DNA from: an uncultured Lachnospiraceae bacterium
GTDB lineage: Bacteria; Bacillota; Clostridia; Lachnospirales; Lachnospiraceae
Direction: 5' to 3'
DNA length: 50,872 nt
Assembly: GCA_902775485.1 (NCBI GenBank)
Contig: CACYMJ010000024.1
Location: forward strand, 37,733-88,604
Position numbers and translations under genes: made by a program
The notes under the pieces: model-generated
Seen by the model: only the letters and a program-made list of their open reading frames with translations
What the model was told of the DNA's origin: nothing
Databases searched by the model: none
In this document: piece after piece, positions 1 through 10,000 of the stretch
How positions within the stretch are numbered: position 1 is the first letter of the stretch
How the letters are laid out: every line of letters starts with the position of its first letter

Positions 1-651
1 GAAGGATATTACAATTACTTTAATGTCGGCGCGTATGCATACAGTGGCAGGAGCGCCACGATAAACGGCCTGATTTATGCGGCTGGATCGGATGAGACGC
101 AGCAGCGTCCGTGGAACACAAGGGCAAAGGCGATATACGGCGGTGCCAGATATCTGGCCGACAAGTTCATCTCGAAGGGCCAGAACACGCTTTACTTCCA
201 GAAGTTCAATGTTGTGAACAGGGAAAACACGCTGTACTCGCACCAGTATATGTCAAACATCCAGGCCGCATCTTCAGAGAGCAGCAGACTGCAGCTGGCA
301 TATCTGGGGGATGACGAGGTACTTACGTTCAGGATACCTTTATACCGCAACATGCCGGATCCGCTCTGCCCGAAGCCGACATCGGATTCGAATCCGAACA
401 CATACCTTGCATCGCTGTCCGTCAGCGGCGGCGAACTGTCTCCCGCTTTTTCGGGAGTGACGGATAAATATACGGTAACCGTCAGCCCGGACCAGGAGAC
501 GGTCGAGATAAACGCGACGGCGGTATATCCTTCATCGTCGGTCGGCGGCACCGGAACATATCCGATAACACCGGGCGCCAATACGCTTTATGTCGGGTGC
601 AAGGCCCAGAACGGAACGGTAAAGGCGTACACCATAACGGTATACAGATAG
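1..651 (+). CDS. Secreted glucosaminidase-like protein with C-terminal cadherin-like beta-sandwich domain (5' partial)
   Basis: The reading frame is open from base 1 to the TAG at 649-651, so the N-terminus lies outside the window. The first ~110 visible residues (GYYNYFNVGAYAYSG, then RPWNTRAKAIYGGARYLADK and a stretch rich in Tyr and Gln) resemble the C-terminal half of a GH73-type endo-beta-N-acetylglucosaminidase, an enzyme class that cuts peptidoglycan glycan strands. The last ~85 residues (YLASLSVSGGELSPAF to the end) have the spacing of a cadherin-like beta-sandwich domain (PF12733 type), often found repeated on clostridial surface proteins. The catalytic Glu should lie upstream and is not visible, so activity cannot be judged. 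It ends about 40 bases before the next surface protein and may be co-transcribed with it. Family assignment is from motif memory only. Confidence 0.75.
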   Translation, partial: EGYYNYFNVGAYAYSGRSATINGLIYAAGSDETQQRPWNTRAKAIYGGARYLADKFISKGQNTLYFQKFNVVNRENTLYSHQYMSNIQAASSESSRLQLAYLGDDEVLTFRIPLYRNMPDPLCPKPTSDSNPNTYLASLSVSGGELSPAFSGVTDKYTVTVSPDQETVEINATAVYPSSSVGGTGTYPITPGANTLYVGCKAQNGTVKAYTITVYR

Positions 652-690
652 ATTATCCTTAATATTTATCAAAGAAGGGGAAGATTGAAA

Positions 691-2649
691 ATGAAAAAAC
701 CGGTAAAGACAGTCACTGCAGCAATTCTTGCGGCCATTCTGATGCTCTCGGGAGCATCCGCGGTATTTGCGGAAGGCCTTGCGGTATCATCCGATAAGGA
801 CAGCTGTGAGCTCGGAGAAAAGATCACGGTATCGATAGATGCCGAAAAGCTCGGAGACGGGACGGTGCCTGCAGATATACAGGTGGAATACAACAGCAAC
901 AGACTGAACTTTGAAGGCTGTTCGGTCGAATACGGCGGAGGCGGCGGAGGACTCGTGACATTCAAGGATCCGAAAGCCACCGTTGATTTTACGACATTAT
1001 CAGGCGGTACGGCTGATATCACCGTGACTGCGACAGCGGATGATGCATCTTCTCCCGAGGTGATGACGATAAGCGTTCAGGTTGCCGGAGAGGATACAGC
1101 TGCTGCGCTTGATGCTGCAACGGTTTCAACAACCGGAGTTGAGGCGGCAACGATAGATATCGCGGACGGAAGAGTGATACAGACCGTTTTTGCCGATGAG
1201 TTCATGCCGGTCCTGTTCCACAAGGAGACGACCGATTATAACGGACAGACGGTTGAATGCGCCAGGTTCGACATGGGCGATATGACACTTTTGTATACGT
1301 CTGATGCAGCGGGAGCTGACGGGAAGTTCATGACATACAGTCCGTCAAATCCCGAACTTGGAGAGTTCAGGATGATCCAGGGCATAGAAAACCGTTTCAT
1401 CATAGTCCTTCCGGATTGCGAAGGACCTATTCCCGAGGGATACACAAAGGCCGTTCTCGAATGGGACGGACAGACACTTACGGCATTTATGGAAAATTCC
1501 GTTGCCGCAGGTACCGCTGTGGCAGCTGACGGTGTAAACCCGTCGGATTTTTTCCTCGTTTATGCGATGAGCTCCGAAGGAAACAAGGGCTGGTACAGGT
1601 ACGACAAGAATGAAGGAACTTATCAGAGATTTTTAAACACCGGTTCGGACGGCATGACATCGGGGGACGATGAGACGGCAGACGAGGCATCCTCATCATC
1701 CGATATACTTGCGGACTATGTTCCCGCAAATATCCGCTCGATCCTGCTCCTTGTACTTGCGCCTCTGGCACTGATACTGATCATCACGGTCATCGTTCTG
1801 GCCGTTCAGGTTCATGATTACGGTGAGGATCTTGATGCGCTTTACGATGAGGTCTACGGTGATGAGGAATATGAGGATGAAGAGGAAGATAACGAGGAGA
1901 GCTTGCCCGTAAGGAGGGCGGCAAAGCCCGGCGCGGTGACTGCCGCTTCGCTTGTCGGACGCTCCCTGTCCGAAGGGGCCGAAGACGAGCCGGAAGATGA
2001 TGAAGAGGAAGATGACCGGGAGGATGCTGCCGATCATTTGCGCAAGGCAGATGATGATGCGGACGAAGAGGACGAAGAGGACGTAGAGGAAGAAGAGGAA
2101 GAAGACGAAGAAGACGAAGAATACGACAGACCCTTAACGAGAAGGGAGCGCAGGGAACTTGCGAAGGAAGAAAAGTGGCGCGCAAAGGAAGAAAAGAAGG
2201 CCGCAAAGAGACGTTCGCAGGGATTCGAGGAAGCGACCCCGATGGATTGGAGCACTTTTGAAAAGGACCGTTCGGACGATGAAGATGTCAAGGTCTTCAA
2301 AAAGAGCAAACCGCCCAAATATATGACTGAGAACCTTCCGCCCGTTGAGGAGGAAGAACCTGAAGAAGAGGAGATCAAACCTAAAAAAGCGCCTCTTCCC
2401 CCTCGCAGAAAGACCGTGTATACTGAAGAGGAAAATCAGGAAAGTCCCAAGGTGCTTCGCGAAGAGGACCAGAGGGAAAAACAGCGCAGACTGTTCGAAC
2501 AGCAGCAGCGTATTGAGGAGCAGCGCAGGATAGAAAAAGAGCAGCAGGAAGCAAAGCAGCTCGAGGAACAGCAGAGGTTCATCGCGTCAAGGAACGAGGA
2601 TCTCGATCTTGATGAGGACTTCCAGTTTGAATTCTTAAATCTTGACTGA
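691..2649 (+). CDS. Membrane protein with cohesin-like ectodomain and highly acidic cytoplasmic tail
   Basis: I chose ATG 691 because GAAGGGGAAG lies just upstream; a TTG two codons earlier is the only nearby alternative. The 652-residue product has a signal peptide (residues 1 to ~27, ending VFAEG), a beta-rich domain at about 30-140 that resembles cohesins (SSDKDSCELGEKITVSI, then IQVEYNSNRLNFEG), a less conserved extracellular part, and one membrane span at about 351-373 (SILLLVLAPLALILIITVIV). The remaining ~280 residues are predicted cytoplasmic and low-complexity: Asp/Glu-rich blocks at about 385-480, a Lys/Arg-rich patch, then a Gln/Glu/Arg helix likely to form a coiled coil. No enzyme motif is visible. 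clpC starts 11 bases downstream, so the two are probably one transcript. Function is unknown; a role as a surface-to-cytoplasm scaffold is only a guess. Confidence 0.8.
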   Translation: MKKPVKTVTAAILAAILMLSGASAVFAEGLAVSSDKDSCELGEKITVSIDAEKLGDGTVPADIQVEYNSNRLNFEGCSVEYGGGGGGLVTFKDPKATVDFTTLSGGTADITVTATADDASSPEVMTISVQVAGEDTAAALDAATVSTTGVEAATIDIADGRVIQTVFADEFMPVLFHKETTDYNGQTVECARFDMGDMTLLYTSDAAGADGKFMTYSPSNPELGEFRMIQGIENRFIIVLPDCEGPIPEGYTKAVLEWDGQTLTAFMENSVAAGTAVAADGVNPSDFFLVYAMSSEGNKGWYRYDKNEGTYQRFLNTGSDGMTSGDDETADEASSSSDILADYVPANIRSILLLVLAPLALILIITVIVLAVQVHDYGEDLDALYDEVYGDEEYEDEEEDNEESLPVRRAAKPGAVTAASLVGRSLSEGAEDEPEDDEEEDDREDAADHLRKADDDADEEDEEDVEEEEEEDEEDEEYDRPLTRRERRELAKEEKWRAKEEKKAAKRRSQGFEEATPMDWSTFEKDRSDDEDVKVFKKSKPPKYMTENLPPVEEEEPEEEEIKPKKAPLPPRRKTVYTEEENQESPKVLREEDQREKQRRLFEQQQRIEEQRRIEKEQQEAKQLEEQQRFIASRNEDLDLDEDFQFEFLNLD

Positions 2650-2660
2650 AGGAGAAGTAA

Positions 2661-5087
2661 ATGTCACGTAAATATACGGAAAAAGCATGGATGGTGCTGA
2701 CGCTCGCAAAACAATTGTCCGAGGGATTCAAGCACGGATACGTCGGAAGCGAGCATCTGCTTCTGGCACTGTGCATGGAAAAGAACACCGTCGCTTCCGC
2801 AGTGCTGGCGGCAAACGATATAGACGAGGAGAAGATCGTCAAGCTGATCGACGAGCAGATAGCCCTTCCCGGAAGAGTTGCCAAAAAGGAACGGGAGGGA
2901 TTCACACCCAAGGTCGAATCGCTCCTCGATCTTGCACAGGAACTTGCAGAGTCTTTTGAATCGGATGAGATCGGCACCGAGCATATGTTACTGGCGATAA
3001 TATCGGACGCAGACAATCTTGCTCTGCGTCTTCTTAACACTTTATCGGTAAATCCCCAGAAGCTTTTTGCGGATACTCTGGTAGCCATGGGAGAAAATCT
3101 TGAAGACTACAAAGAGCAGATAAAGGCAGCCGTAAAACATCCCGGAGCCCAGCAGGGAATGCTCATCGACAGATACAGCAGGGATCTTACCGCACTGGCG
3201 GCGGAGGGAAAGCTCGACCCCGTGGTCGGAAGGGATACCGAGATCACCAGGATGATACAGACCCTTTCACGAAGGACGAAGAACAATCCGTGCCTGATCG
3301 GTGAGCCCGGAGTAGGTAAAACCGCTATAGTCGAGGGTCTTGCACAACGCATAGTCGACGGAGCCGTTCCGTCAACAGTGGCGGGAAAGCGTCTTCTGAC
3401 ACTCGACCTGTCGGCGATGGTTGCCGGCAGCAAATACAGGGGTGAATTCGAAGAGAGGATCAAAAAGGTCATAAGCGAAGTCATAAGTGAAGGCAACATA
3501 CTCCTGTTCATGGATGAGGTTCATACGATCATAGGTGCCGGAGGAGCCGAAGGCTCGATCGATGCGAGCAATATATTAAAACCGTCGCTTGCCCGCGGCG
3601 AAGTCCAGCTCATCGGTGCCACCACTTACGACGAGTACAGAAAGCACATCGAAAAGGATGCGGCGCTTGAGAGGAGATTTCAGCCGATCTATGTTGAGGA
3701 GCCTTCGGAGGAAGACTGCATTAAGATACTCCGCGGCGTGGCTCCTTCATACGAGAGGCATCACAACGTCAGATACGATGACGATGCGCTTGTTGCCGCG
3801 GCAAAATTGTCGGCACGTTACATCAGCGACAGGTTCCTTCCCGACAAGGCGATAGACCTGATCGATGAGGCGGCATCAAAGGCAAGGCTTTCGGTCATGG
3901 TCGACCCGAAGGCCGTAAACGATCTGCGCGAGAGGCTTCGCGAAGCCGAAAAACAGGAAGAGGAAGCACTGCGAAGTAACGATCTTGAAACATTCCGGCG
4001 TCTGAAAAAGGAAACGGCAAAGCTTGAAAGATCGATAGAAAAAAAGAGCAAAACAGGATCGGGGTCCGCAGTTGCGGTTACCGTTCAGGATATAGAGAGC
4101 ATAGTCGCATCGCTTACCCGCATACCGGTCGAACGTCTGTCGGAGTCGGAAAGCAGCAAGCTTGTAAGGCTTGAGAAGGAACTGGCCAGATCCGTCATCG
4201 GACAGGATGAGGCCGTCGGCGCCGTATCACGCGCCATCAAGCGCGGACGCGTAGGACTTAAGGAAGCGGGCAGACCGATAGGATCGTTTCTGTTCCTGGG
4301 ACCTACCGGCGTGGGAAAAACGGAGCTGTCCAAAACGCTCGCCAGGGTTCTGTTCGGTACCGAAAACGCCCTTATCAGGGTTGATATGTCCGAATATATG
4401 GAAAAACACACGGTATCGAAGATGATAGGTTCCCCTCCGGGATATGTCGGATTCGAAGAGGGCGGACAACTGTCGGAAAAGGTTCGCCGCAATCCATACT
4501 CGGTCGTACTCTTCGATGAGATAGAAAAGGCTCATCCGGATGTTTTCAACATACTGCTGCAGGTGCTTGATGACGGTCATATCACCGATTCCAACGGAAG
4601 AAAGGTGAGCTTTAAAAATACGATCATCATCATGACGAGCAATGCCGGCGCCAACAGGATAATCGATCCGAAGAAGCTCGGGTTCATAACGCAGACCGAT
4701 GAAAAGAGCGAGCATGAGCGTATGAAGAACGGAGTCATGGATGAGGTCAAGAACACGTTCAAGCCGGAGTTCATCAACCGTATAGATGAGATCGTCGTAT
4801 TCCGTACCCTTTCGGACGATGACCTGAAAAAGATCGTTACACTGCAGACAAAGCAGCTGTGCGACCGTGCGCTTGAGGCCCGCGGCATCAGGCTCCATAT
4901 AACCGATTCGGCCAAAAAGCTCGTGGCCAAAAAGGGAAATGATAAGAAGTTCGGCGCCAGACCTATCAGGCGTGCCATTCAGACAATGATCGAGGATCCT
5001 CTCGCAATGGAGATACTTGAGGGCAGATACTCCGAGGGAGACGTTGTGACCGTTGCCGCAAGGGGTGATAAGATCGTTTTCAGATAA
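2661..5087 (+). CDS. clpC: ATP-dependent Clp protease ATP-binding subunit ClpC
   Basis: This is a Hsp100 unfoldase of 808 residues that feeds substrates to ClpP. It has a double Clp_N repeat (residues 1 to ~145), a first AAA+ module with Walker A GEPGVGKT at 214-221, a short middle domain at about 420-460 (typical of ClpC, too short for ClpB), a second AAA+ module with GPTGVGKT at 547-554, and a C-terminal D2-small domain. LGF at 673-675 sits where the ClpP-binding loop is expected (VGF in Bacillus ClpC), so ClpP interaction is likely. In many Firmicutes clpC follows ctsR-mcsA-mcsB; none of these is present here and I see no CtsR heptad repeat upstream. Instead it follows the cohesin-like membrane protein by 11 bases, and radA comes two genes later. 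Confidence 0.95.
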   Translation: MSRKYTEKAWMVLTLAKQLSEGFKHGYVGSEHLLLALCMEKNTVASAVLAANDIDEEKIVKLIDEQIALPGRVAKKEREGFTPKVESLLDLAQELAESFESDEIGTEHMLLAIISDADNLALRLLNTLSVNPQKLFADTLVAMGENLEDYKEQIKAAVKHPGAQQGMLIDRYSRDLTALAAEGKLDPVVGRDTEITRMIQTLSRRTKNNPCLIGEPGVGKTAIVEGLAQRIVDGAVPSTVAGKRLLTLDLSAMVAGSKYRGEFEERIKKVISEVISEGNILLFMDEVHTIIGAGGAEGSIDASNILKPSLARGEVQLIGATTYDEYRKHIEKDAALERRFQPIYVEEPSEEDCIKILRGVAPSYERHHNVRYDDDALVAAAKLSARYISDRFLPDKAIDLIDEAASKARLSVMVDPKAVNDLRERLREAEKQEEEALRSNDLETFRRLKKETAKLERSIEKKSKTGSGSAVAVTVQDIESIVASLTRIPVERLSESESSKLVRLEKELARSVIGQDEAVGAVSRAIKRGRVGLKEAGRPIGSFLFLGPTGVGKTELSKTLARVLFGTENALIRVDMSEYMEKHTVSKMIGSPPGYVGFEEGGQLSEKVRRNPYSVVLFDEIEKAHPDVFNILLQVLDDGHITDSNGRKVSFKNTIIIMTSNAGANRIIDPKKLGFITQTDEKSEHERMKNGVMDEVKNTFKPEFINRIDEIVVFRTLSDDDLKKIVTLQTKQLCDRALEARGIRLHITDSAKKLVAKKGNDKKFGARPIRRAIQTMIEDPLAMEILEGRYSEGDVVTVAARGDKIVFR

Positions 5088-5108
5088 CAGGGCATATATT
5101 GATAATAT

Positions 5109-5140
5109 GTGTGGATAAAAACTCGGTTTTAGAATATAAT
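5109..5140 (+). promoter_or_regulatory. Putative sigma-A promoter upstream of the small beta-rich gene
   Basis: TATAAT at 5135-5140 is preceded at 17 bases by TGGATA (5112-5117, four of six matches to TTGACA). It lies in the 102-base gap after clpC and about 50 bases before the next start, so the small gene and radA may be transcribed separately from clpC. This is a consensus match only. Confidence 0.55.
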
Positions 5141-5189
5141 TAAACTACCGTGATGATTTGGGGTCATGATTTAACAGGAGGGTTTTTTC

Positions 5190-5600
5190 ATGGGTGCAGT
5201 TTCGGAACTGATCCGCAGGGAAGAGGGCGGTGCCATCAGCTTTGGCGACCATACCCTTGCGGCAAAAACAAAGCTTGAGGATTTTGAAGTTGACGGAAAT
5301 CTCTACAAGGTCAAAACGTTTAAGGAGCTGACCAAGCTCGAGCGTGACGAGATGTTCGTTTATGAGTCCGAACCCGGGACGAGCGTTAACAACTTTAAGG
5401 TCACACCTGACGGAGTGAGCTTTACCGTTTCGGGAGACAAGGACGCGATGATCACTCTCGGACTGAAGGAAGATTGCGAGTACAGTGTCAACGTTGACGG
5501 CAGGGATGTCGGAAGGATAAAGACAAACCTTGGCGGAAAGCTCAGCATATCGGTTGAGCTTGAAGGAAAGGGAGAAATAAACGTAAAGGTTGTTGAGTGA
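5190..5600 (+). CDS. Small beta-strand-rich protein of unknown function (endosialidase-like label in related genomes)
   Basis: The 136-residue product starts at ATG 5190 after a strong AGGAGG ribosome binding site. It has no signal peptide or membrane segment. The N-terminus is short and helical (MGAVSELIRREEGG) and is followed by alternating short beta strands, with VDGNLYKVKTFKELTKLERD in the middle and a Lys/Gly/Glu-rich end. From memory, similar Lachnospiraceae proteins carry the legacy label endosialidase, but nothing here looks like a sialidase: there are no Asp boxes and the length is far too short for that fold. It sits between clpC and radA with its own likely promoter, so it may be a cytosolic accessory protein. 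Its role is unknown. Confidence 0.75.
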   Translation: MGAVSELIRREEGGAISFGDHTLAAKTKLEDFEVDGNLYKVKTFKELTKLERDEMFVYESEPGTSVNNFKVTPDGVSFTVSGDKDAMITLGLKEDCEYSVNVDGRDVGRIKTNLGGKLSISVELEGKGEINVKVVE

Positions 5601-5603
5601 TCA

Positions 5604-6974
5604 ATGGCAAAAGGCAGGTCTTCCACCGTGTTCTTTTGCAGCGAATGCGGCTATGAGTCTTCCAAATGGATGGGCCAGTGTCCCGCATGCAAATCATGGA
5701 ATACTCTCGTGGAAGAGCAGGCCGCAGGTGCGGCTTTATCGGTAAGGTCAGGAAGCAGACGAGGCAGCATTCCCGAGCCTGTAAGCGTAGCTGCTGTTTC
5801 GGCCGGGGAAGCGGGACGCGTCCTGACGGGAATATCGGAACTTGACAGGGTTTTGGGAGGCGGTATGGTACCGGGCTCCCTTGTTTTGGTAGGCGGTGAT
5901 CCCGGGATCGGAAAATCGACGCTCCTGCTGCAGGTTTGCCGCAATCTTTCGCAAAGCGGACATAAGGTGCTGTATATCTCGGGAGAGGAATCGCTCTCGC
6001 AGATAAAGATGCGTGCGCTTCGCATAGGGGAATTTTCGGATAACCTCCTGCTGCTGTGCGAGACGGATCTTTCGGTCATATCCGAGGTCATACGAAAACA
6101 TAAACCGGAAACGGTTGTCATAGACAGTATCCAGACGATGTATGCCGATACCGTAACTTCCGCACCGGGCAGCGTATCCCAGGTAAGGGAAGCGACGAAC
6201 ATACTTATGAACATCGCCAAGAAGGATACGGTCAGCGTGTTCATAGTCGGACACGTCACGAAGGAAGGGACTGTGGCGGGCCCCCGTGTTCTCGAGCACA
6301 TGGTCGATACGGTCCTGTATTTTGAGGGAGACCGTTTCGCTTCATACAGGATAGTACGCGCTGTCAAGAACAGGTTCGGATCCACGAACGAGATAGGCGT
6401 GTTCGAGATGAGAGGAGACGGCCTTTGCGAGGTCGCAAATCCATCGGAATATATGTTAAACGGGCGCCCCGAAGGTGAAAGCGGATCGTGTGTAGTCTGC
6501 GCCATGGAAGGTTCACGGCCGATGCTCGTGGAGGTTCAGGCTCTTGTGTGCAGGTCGAATTTCGGGATACCTAGACGCCAGGCCACGGGAATTGATTTTA
6601 ACAGGGTAAATCTTCTGATGGCAGTGCTTGAAAAGCGCATCGGACTGAAGATGGGAGACTGCGATGCCTACCTTAACGTGGCGGGCGGAATGAAGATGAA
6701 TGAGCCGGCCATAGATCTTGGAATAGCGCTTTCGGTCGTATCGAGCTTTAAGAACCGTCCGCTGCCCTCGGATATGGTAGCATTCGGAGAGGTCGGGCTT
6801 TCGGGTGAGGTAAGGTCGGTAAGCCTGGCACAAAATCGTGTGGCCGAGGCCGTAAAGCTCGGTTTTACAAAGATCGTGCTGCCATCGGCAAATATGAAGG
6901 GTATCACCGGAAGTTACGATGCACAGCTGATAAGCGTCGCCAATGTTTCCGAAGCCATCGACAAATGCTGCTGA
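5604..6974 (+). CDS. radA: DNA repair protein RadA (Sms)
   Basis: RadA is a RecA-like ATPase that drives branch migration of recombination intermediates. The 456-residue product has the N-terminal C4 zinc finger (Cys 12, 15, 26, 29), Walker A GDPGIGKS at 98-105, the diagnostic KNRFG motif at 255-259, and a C-terminal Lon-protease-like domain (VAGGMKMNEPAIDLGIAL region). The length is normal for the family. The start is three bases after the previous stop, so translation is probably coupled. In Bacillus radA follows clpC and precedes disA; disA is absent here and purL follows. Confidence 0.96.
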   Translation: MAKGRSSTVFFCSECGYESSKWMGQCPACKSWNTLVEEQAAGAALSVRSGSRRGSIPEPVSVAAVSAGEAGRVLTGISELDRVLGGGMVPGSLVLVGGDPGIGKSTLLLQVCRNLSQSGHKVLYISGEESLSQIKMRALRIGEFSDNLLLLCETDLSVISEVIRKHKPETVVIDSIQTMYADTVTSAPGSVSQVREATNILMNIAKKDTVSVFIVGHVTKEGTVAGPRVLEHMVDTVLYFEGDRFASYRIVRAVKNRFGSTNEIGVFEMRGDGLCEVANPSEYMLNGRPEGESGSCVVCAMEGSRPMLVEVQALVCRSNFGIPRRQATGIDFNRVNLLMAVLEKRIGLKMGDCDAYLNVAGGMKMNEPAIDLGIALSVVSSFKNRPLPSDMVAFGEVGLSGEVRSVSLAQNRVAEAVKLGFTKIVLPSANMKGITGSYDAQLISVANVSEAIDKCC

Positions 6975-7018
6975 TGGCGGGAGCATATGATTTATAAATA
7001 TACCGGAAGGATGAGAAA

Positions 7019-10000
7019 ATGGTAAGAAGGATCTACGTTGAAAAGAAAAAACCTTATGCGGCTGCCGCAGGGGAGCTGTTTGAGGACCTGAGAGGATATC
7101 TGGATCTTACGCATCTTACGGATGTCAGGATACTGATAAGATACGATGTCGAAGATATCGATGATGATGTATTCATGACGGCAAAGAGATGCGTTTTCTC
7201 GGAGCCGCCGGTAGATGATCTTTATGAAGATGATTTTCCCAGACAGGAAGGCGACAGGGTCTTTTCGGTGGAATATCTTCCGGGACAGTTCGATCAGCGT
7301 GCCGATTCGGCCATACAGTGCATACAGTTTCTGTCGGCCGATGCCACACCGATCATAAGGACGGCAACGACATACTGCCTCTCCGGGGATATTTCCGATG
7401 AGCAGTTCGCGGCCATCAGATCATACTGCATCAACCCCGTTGATTCACGTGAGACCGGACTTGAAAAGCCCGAAACTCTCGTCCAGAAGTTTGATGAACC
7501 TGGAGACATAAGGATATTTGACGGATTTTCCGGTATGAACGAGAGCGATCTTCGCTCTTTGTATGACTCCCTGCAGCTGGCCATGACCTTCAGGGATTTT
7601 TTGCATATTCAGAACTATTTTGCATCCGAAGAGCACAGGGATCCGACCATGACGGAGATCCGCGTGCTTGATACCTACTGGAGCGATCATTGCAGACATA
7701 CGACGTTTTCAACGGAGCTTAAGGATGTAACGTTTGCTGACGGATATTACACACCGCTCTTTACGAAAACATTCGAGGATTATAAAAATGCAAGAGCCGA
7801 TGTTTACGGGGACAGGAAGGACAAGTTCATCTGTCTTATGGATATCGCTCTTATGGCCATGAAGGAGCTCAAAAAGCAGGGTAAGCTTGCAGACCAGGAA
7901 GAGTCTGATGAGATAAATGCCTGCTCGATCGTTGTTCCGGTTAAGATCGACGATCATGAGGAAGAGTGGCTTGTAAGCTTCAAGAATGAGACCCATAACC
8001 ATCCGACCGAGATAGAACCTTTCGGAGGAGCTGCTACGTGTCTGGGCGGTGCGATCCGTGATCCTCTCTCGGGCAGGAGCTATGTTTATCAGGCGATGCG
8101 TATCACCGGTGCTGCCGATCCTACGGTACCGCTTTCGGATACCCTCGAGGGAAAGCTTCCCCAGAGAAAGCTTGTGCGCGGTGCGGCCAAGGGATACAGC
8201 TCATACGGTAACCAGATAGGACTTGCGACCGGTTACGTCAAGGAGATATACCATTCCGATTATATTGCGAAACGTATGGAGATAGGTGCGGTCATGGGAG
8301 CCGCAAAAAGATCGAACGTTGTCCGTGCTACATCCGATCCCGGAGATATCATAATACTTCTGGGCGGACGTACCGGAAGAGACGGATGCGGCGGTGCCAC
8401 AGGTTCCTCCAAGGCACACACGCTTTCTTCCATAGAGACATGCGGAGCCGAGGTCCAGAAGGGAAATGCGCCCACAGAGAGAAAGCTCCAGAGGCTCTTC
8501 AGACGTCCCGAGGTATCAAAGCTCATCCGCAAATGTAACGACTTCGGCGCCGGCGGCGTGAGTGTTGCGATAGGTGAACTTGCCGACGGACTCAGGATAG
8601 ATCTTGATAAGGTCCCGAAAAAATATGCGGGACTTGACGGTACCGAACTTGCGATATCGGAATCACAGGAGCGTATGGCGGTCGTTGTGGCACCTTCCGA
8701 TGTCGACCTTTTCCTTAAATACTCGGCCGAGGAAAATCTCGAAGCGACACAGGTTGCAGTTGTTACCGAAGATCCCAGGCTTGTGCTTTTGTGGCGCGGC
8801 CGCGAGATAGTCAATCTTAAAAGAGCGTTCCTTGATACAAACGGTGCGCATCAGGAAACAAGTGTATCCGCCGATTGTCCCGAAAGAAGATCGTTCTTTG
8901 ACGAGTGCATTAACAAGGATGTTGCGAAGGATGTTGAGGCATCCGATTTTACCGCAGCACTTACCGATTCGCTTTCGGATCTTAACGTATGTTCCCAGAA
9001 GGGACTTGTTGAAATGTTCGACTCCTCCATCGGAGCCGGTTCGGTGCTGATGCCATACGGAGGAAAGACCCAGCTTTCCGAGACCCAGGTCATGATCGCA
9101 AAACTTCCCGTTTATGAGGGAAAGTGTGATACGGTCACGATGATGAGCTACGGATTCGATCCTTATCTGTCAAGCTGGAGCCCGTATCACGGCGCGGTTT
9201 ATGCGGTAACACAGTCAATCGCAAAGATCGTCAGTGCCGGAGGGGACCCGTCAAAGATACGCTTTACTTTCCAGGAATACTTCAGGAGAATGTCGCAGGA
9301 GAGCGAACGCTGGAGCCAGCCGTTCCTGGCACTGCTCGGTGCGTTTGCGGCCCAGATGGGATTCTCGCTTCCGTCGATCGGAGGGAAGGATTCCATGTCC
9401 GGTACTTTCCAGGATATAGATGTCCCTCCCACGCTCGTATCGTTTGCGGTTGACGTGGCTGAAGGCAGAAACGTTGTCACCGACGAACTTAAGACGGCAG
9501 GTAACAAGCTCGTTCTTATCGATGTAGCAAGAGACGGATATGACGTGGTTGATTATTCCGATGCCATGAGTCAGTATACAAAGCTTTATGATGATGTCAG
9601 AGCCGGCATCATCAAAAGCGCATATGCCGTTGACGGATACGGCATAGCACCCGCTCTTTGCAAGATGGCGTTCGGAAACATGCTCGGCGTGAAGATAGAG
9701 CATTCATTTGATATCAGAAAACTGTTCGTTCCGATGTTCGGATCGATCATTGCCGAGGTTTCCGGCAGCGATGTCGGAAAACTGTCGGGAAGATATACGC
9801 TGATAGGTGAAGTCACCGATGACGGTATGATCAGTTACGGTACATCATCCCTTACGACAAAAGAGGCCGCGGGTATCTGGAAGAAGCCGCTTGAGAAGGT
9901 ATTCCCGACAAGAAGCCACAAGGATGACAGTCCGCTCGAGGATACCGTATTTGATATCGCATCATCGAATAAGAGCGTTTATGTTTGCAGGAACAAGGTT

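Noticed and set aside
5088-5189. Possible intrinsic terminator after clpC around CATATATTGATAATATG
   Set aside because: The stem is short and AT-only, with no T run, so it is not a convincing terminator.
5651-6505. Minus-strand frame of 284 codons opposite radA
   Set aside because: Composition is a low-complexity Ser/Thr/Pro translation of the reverse strand of a conserved gene.
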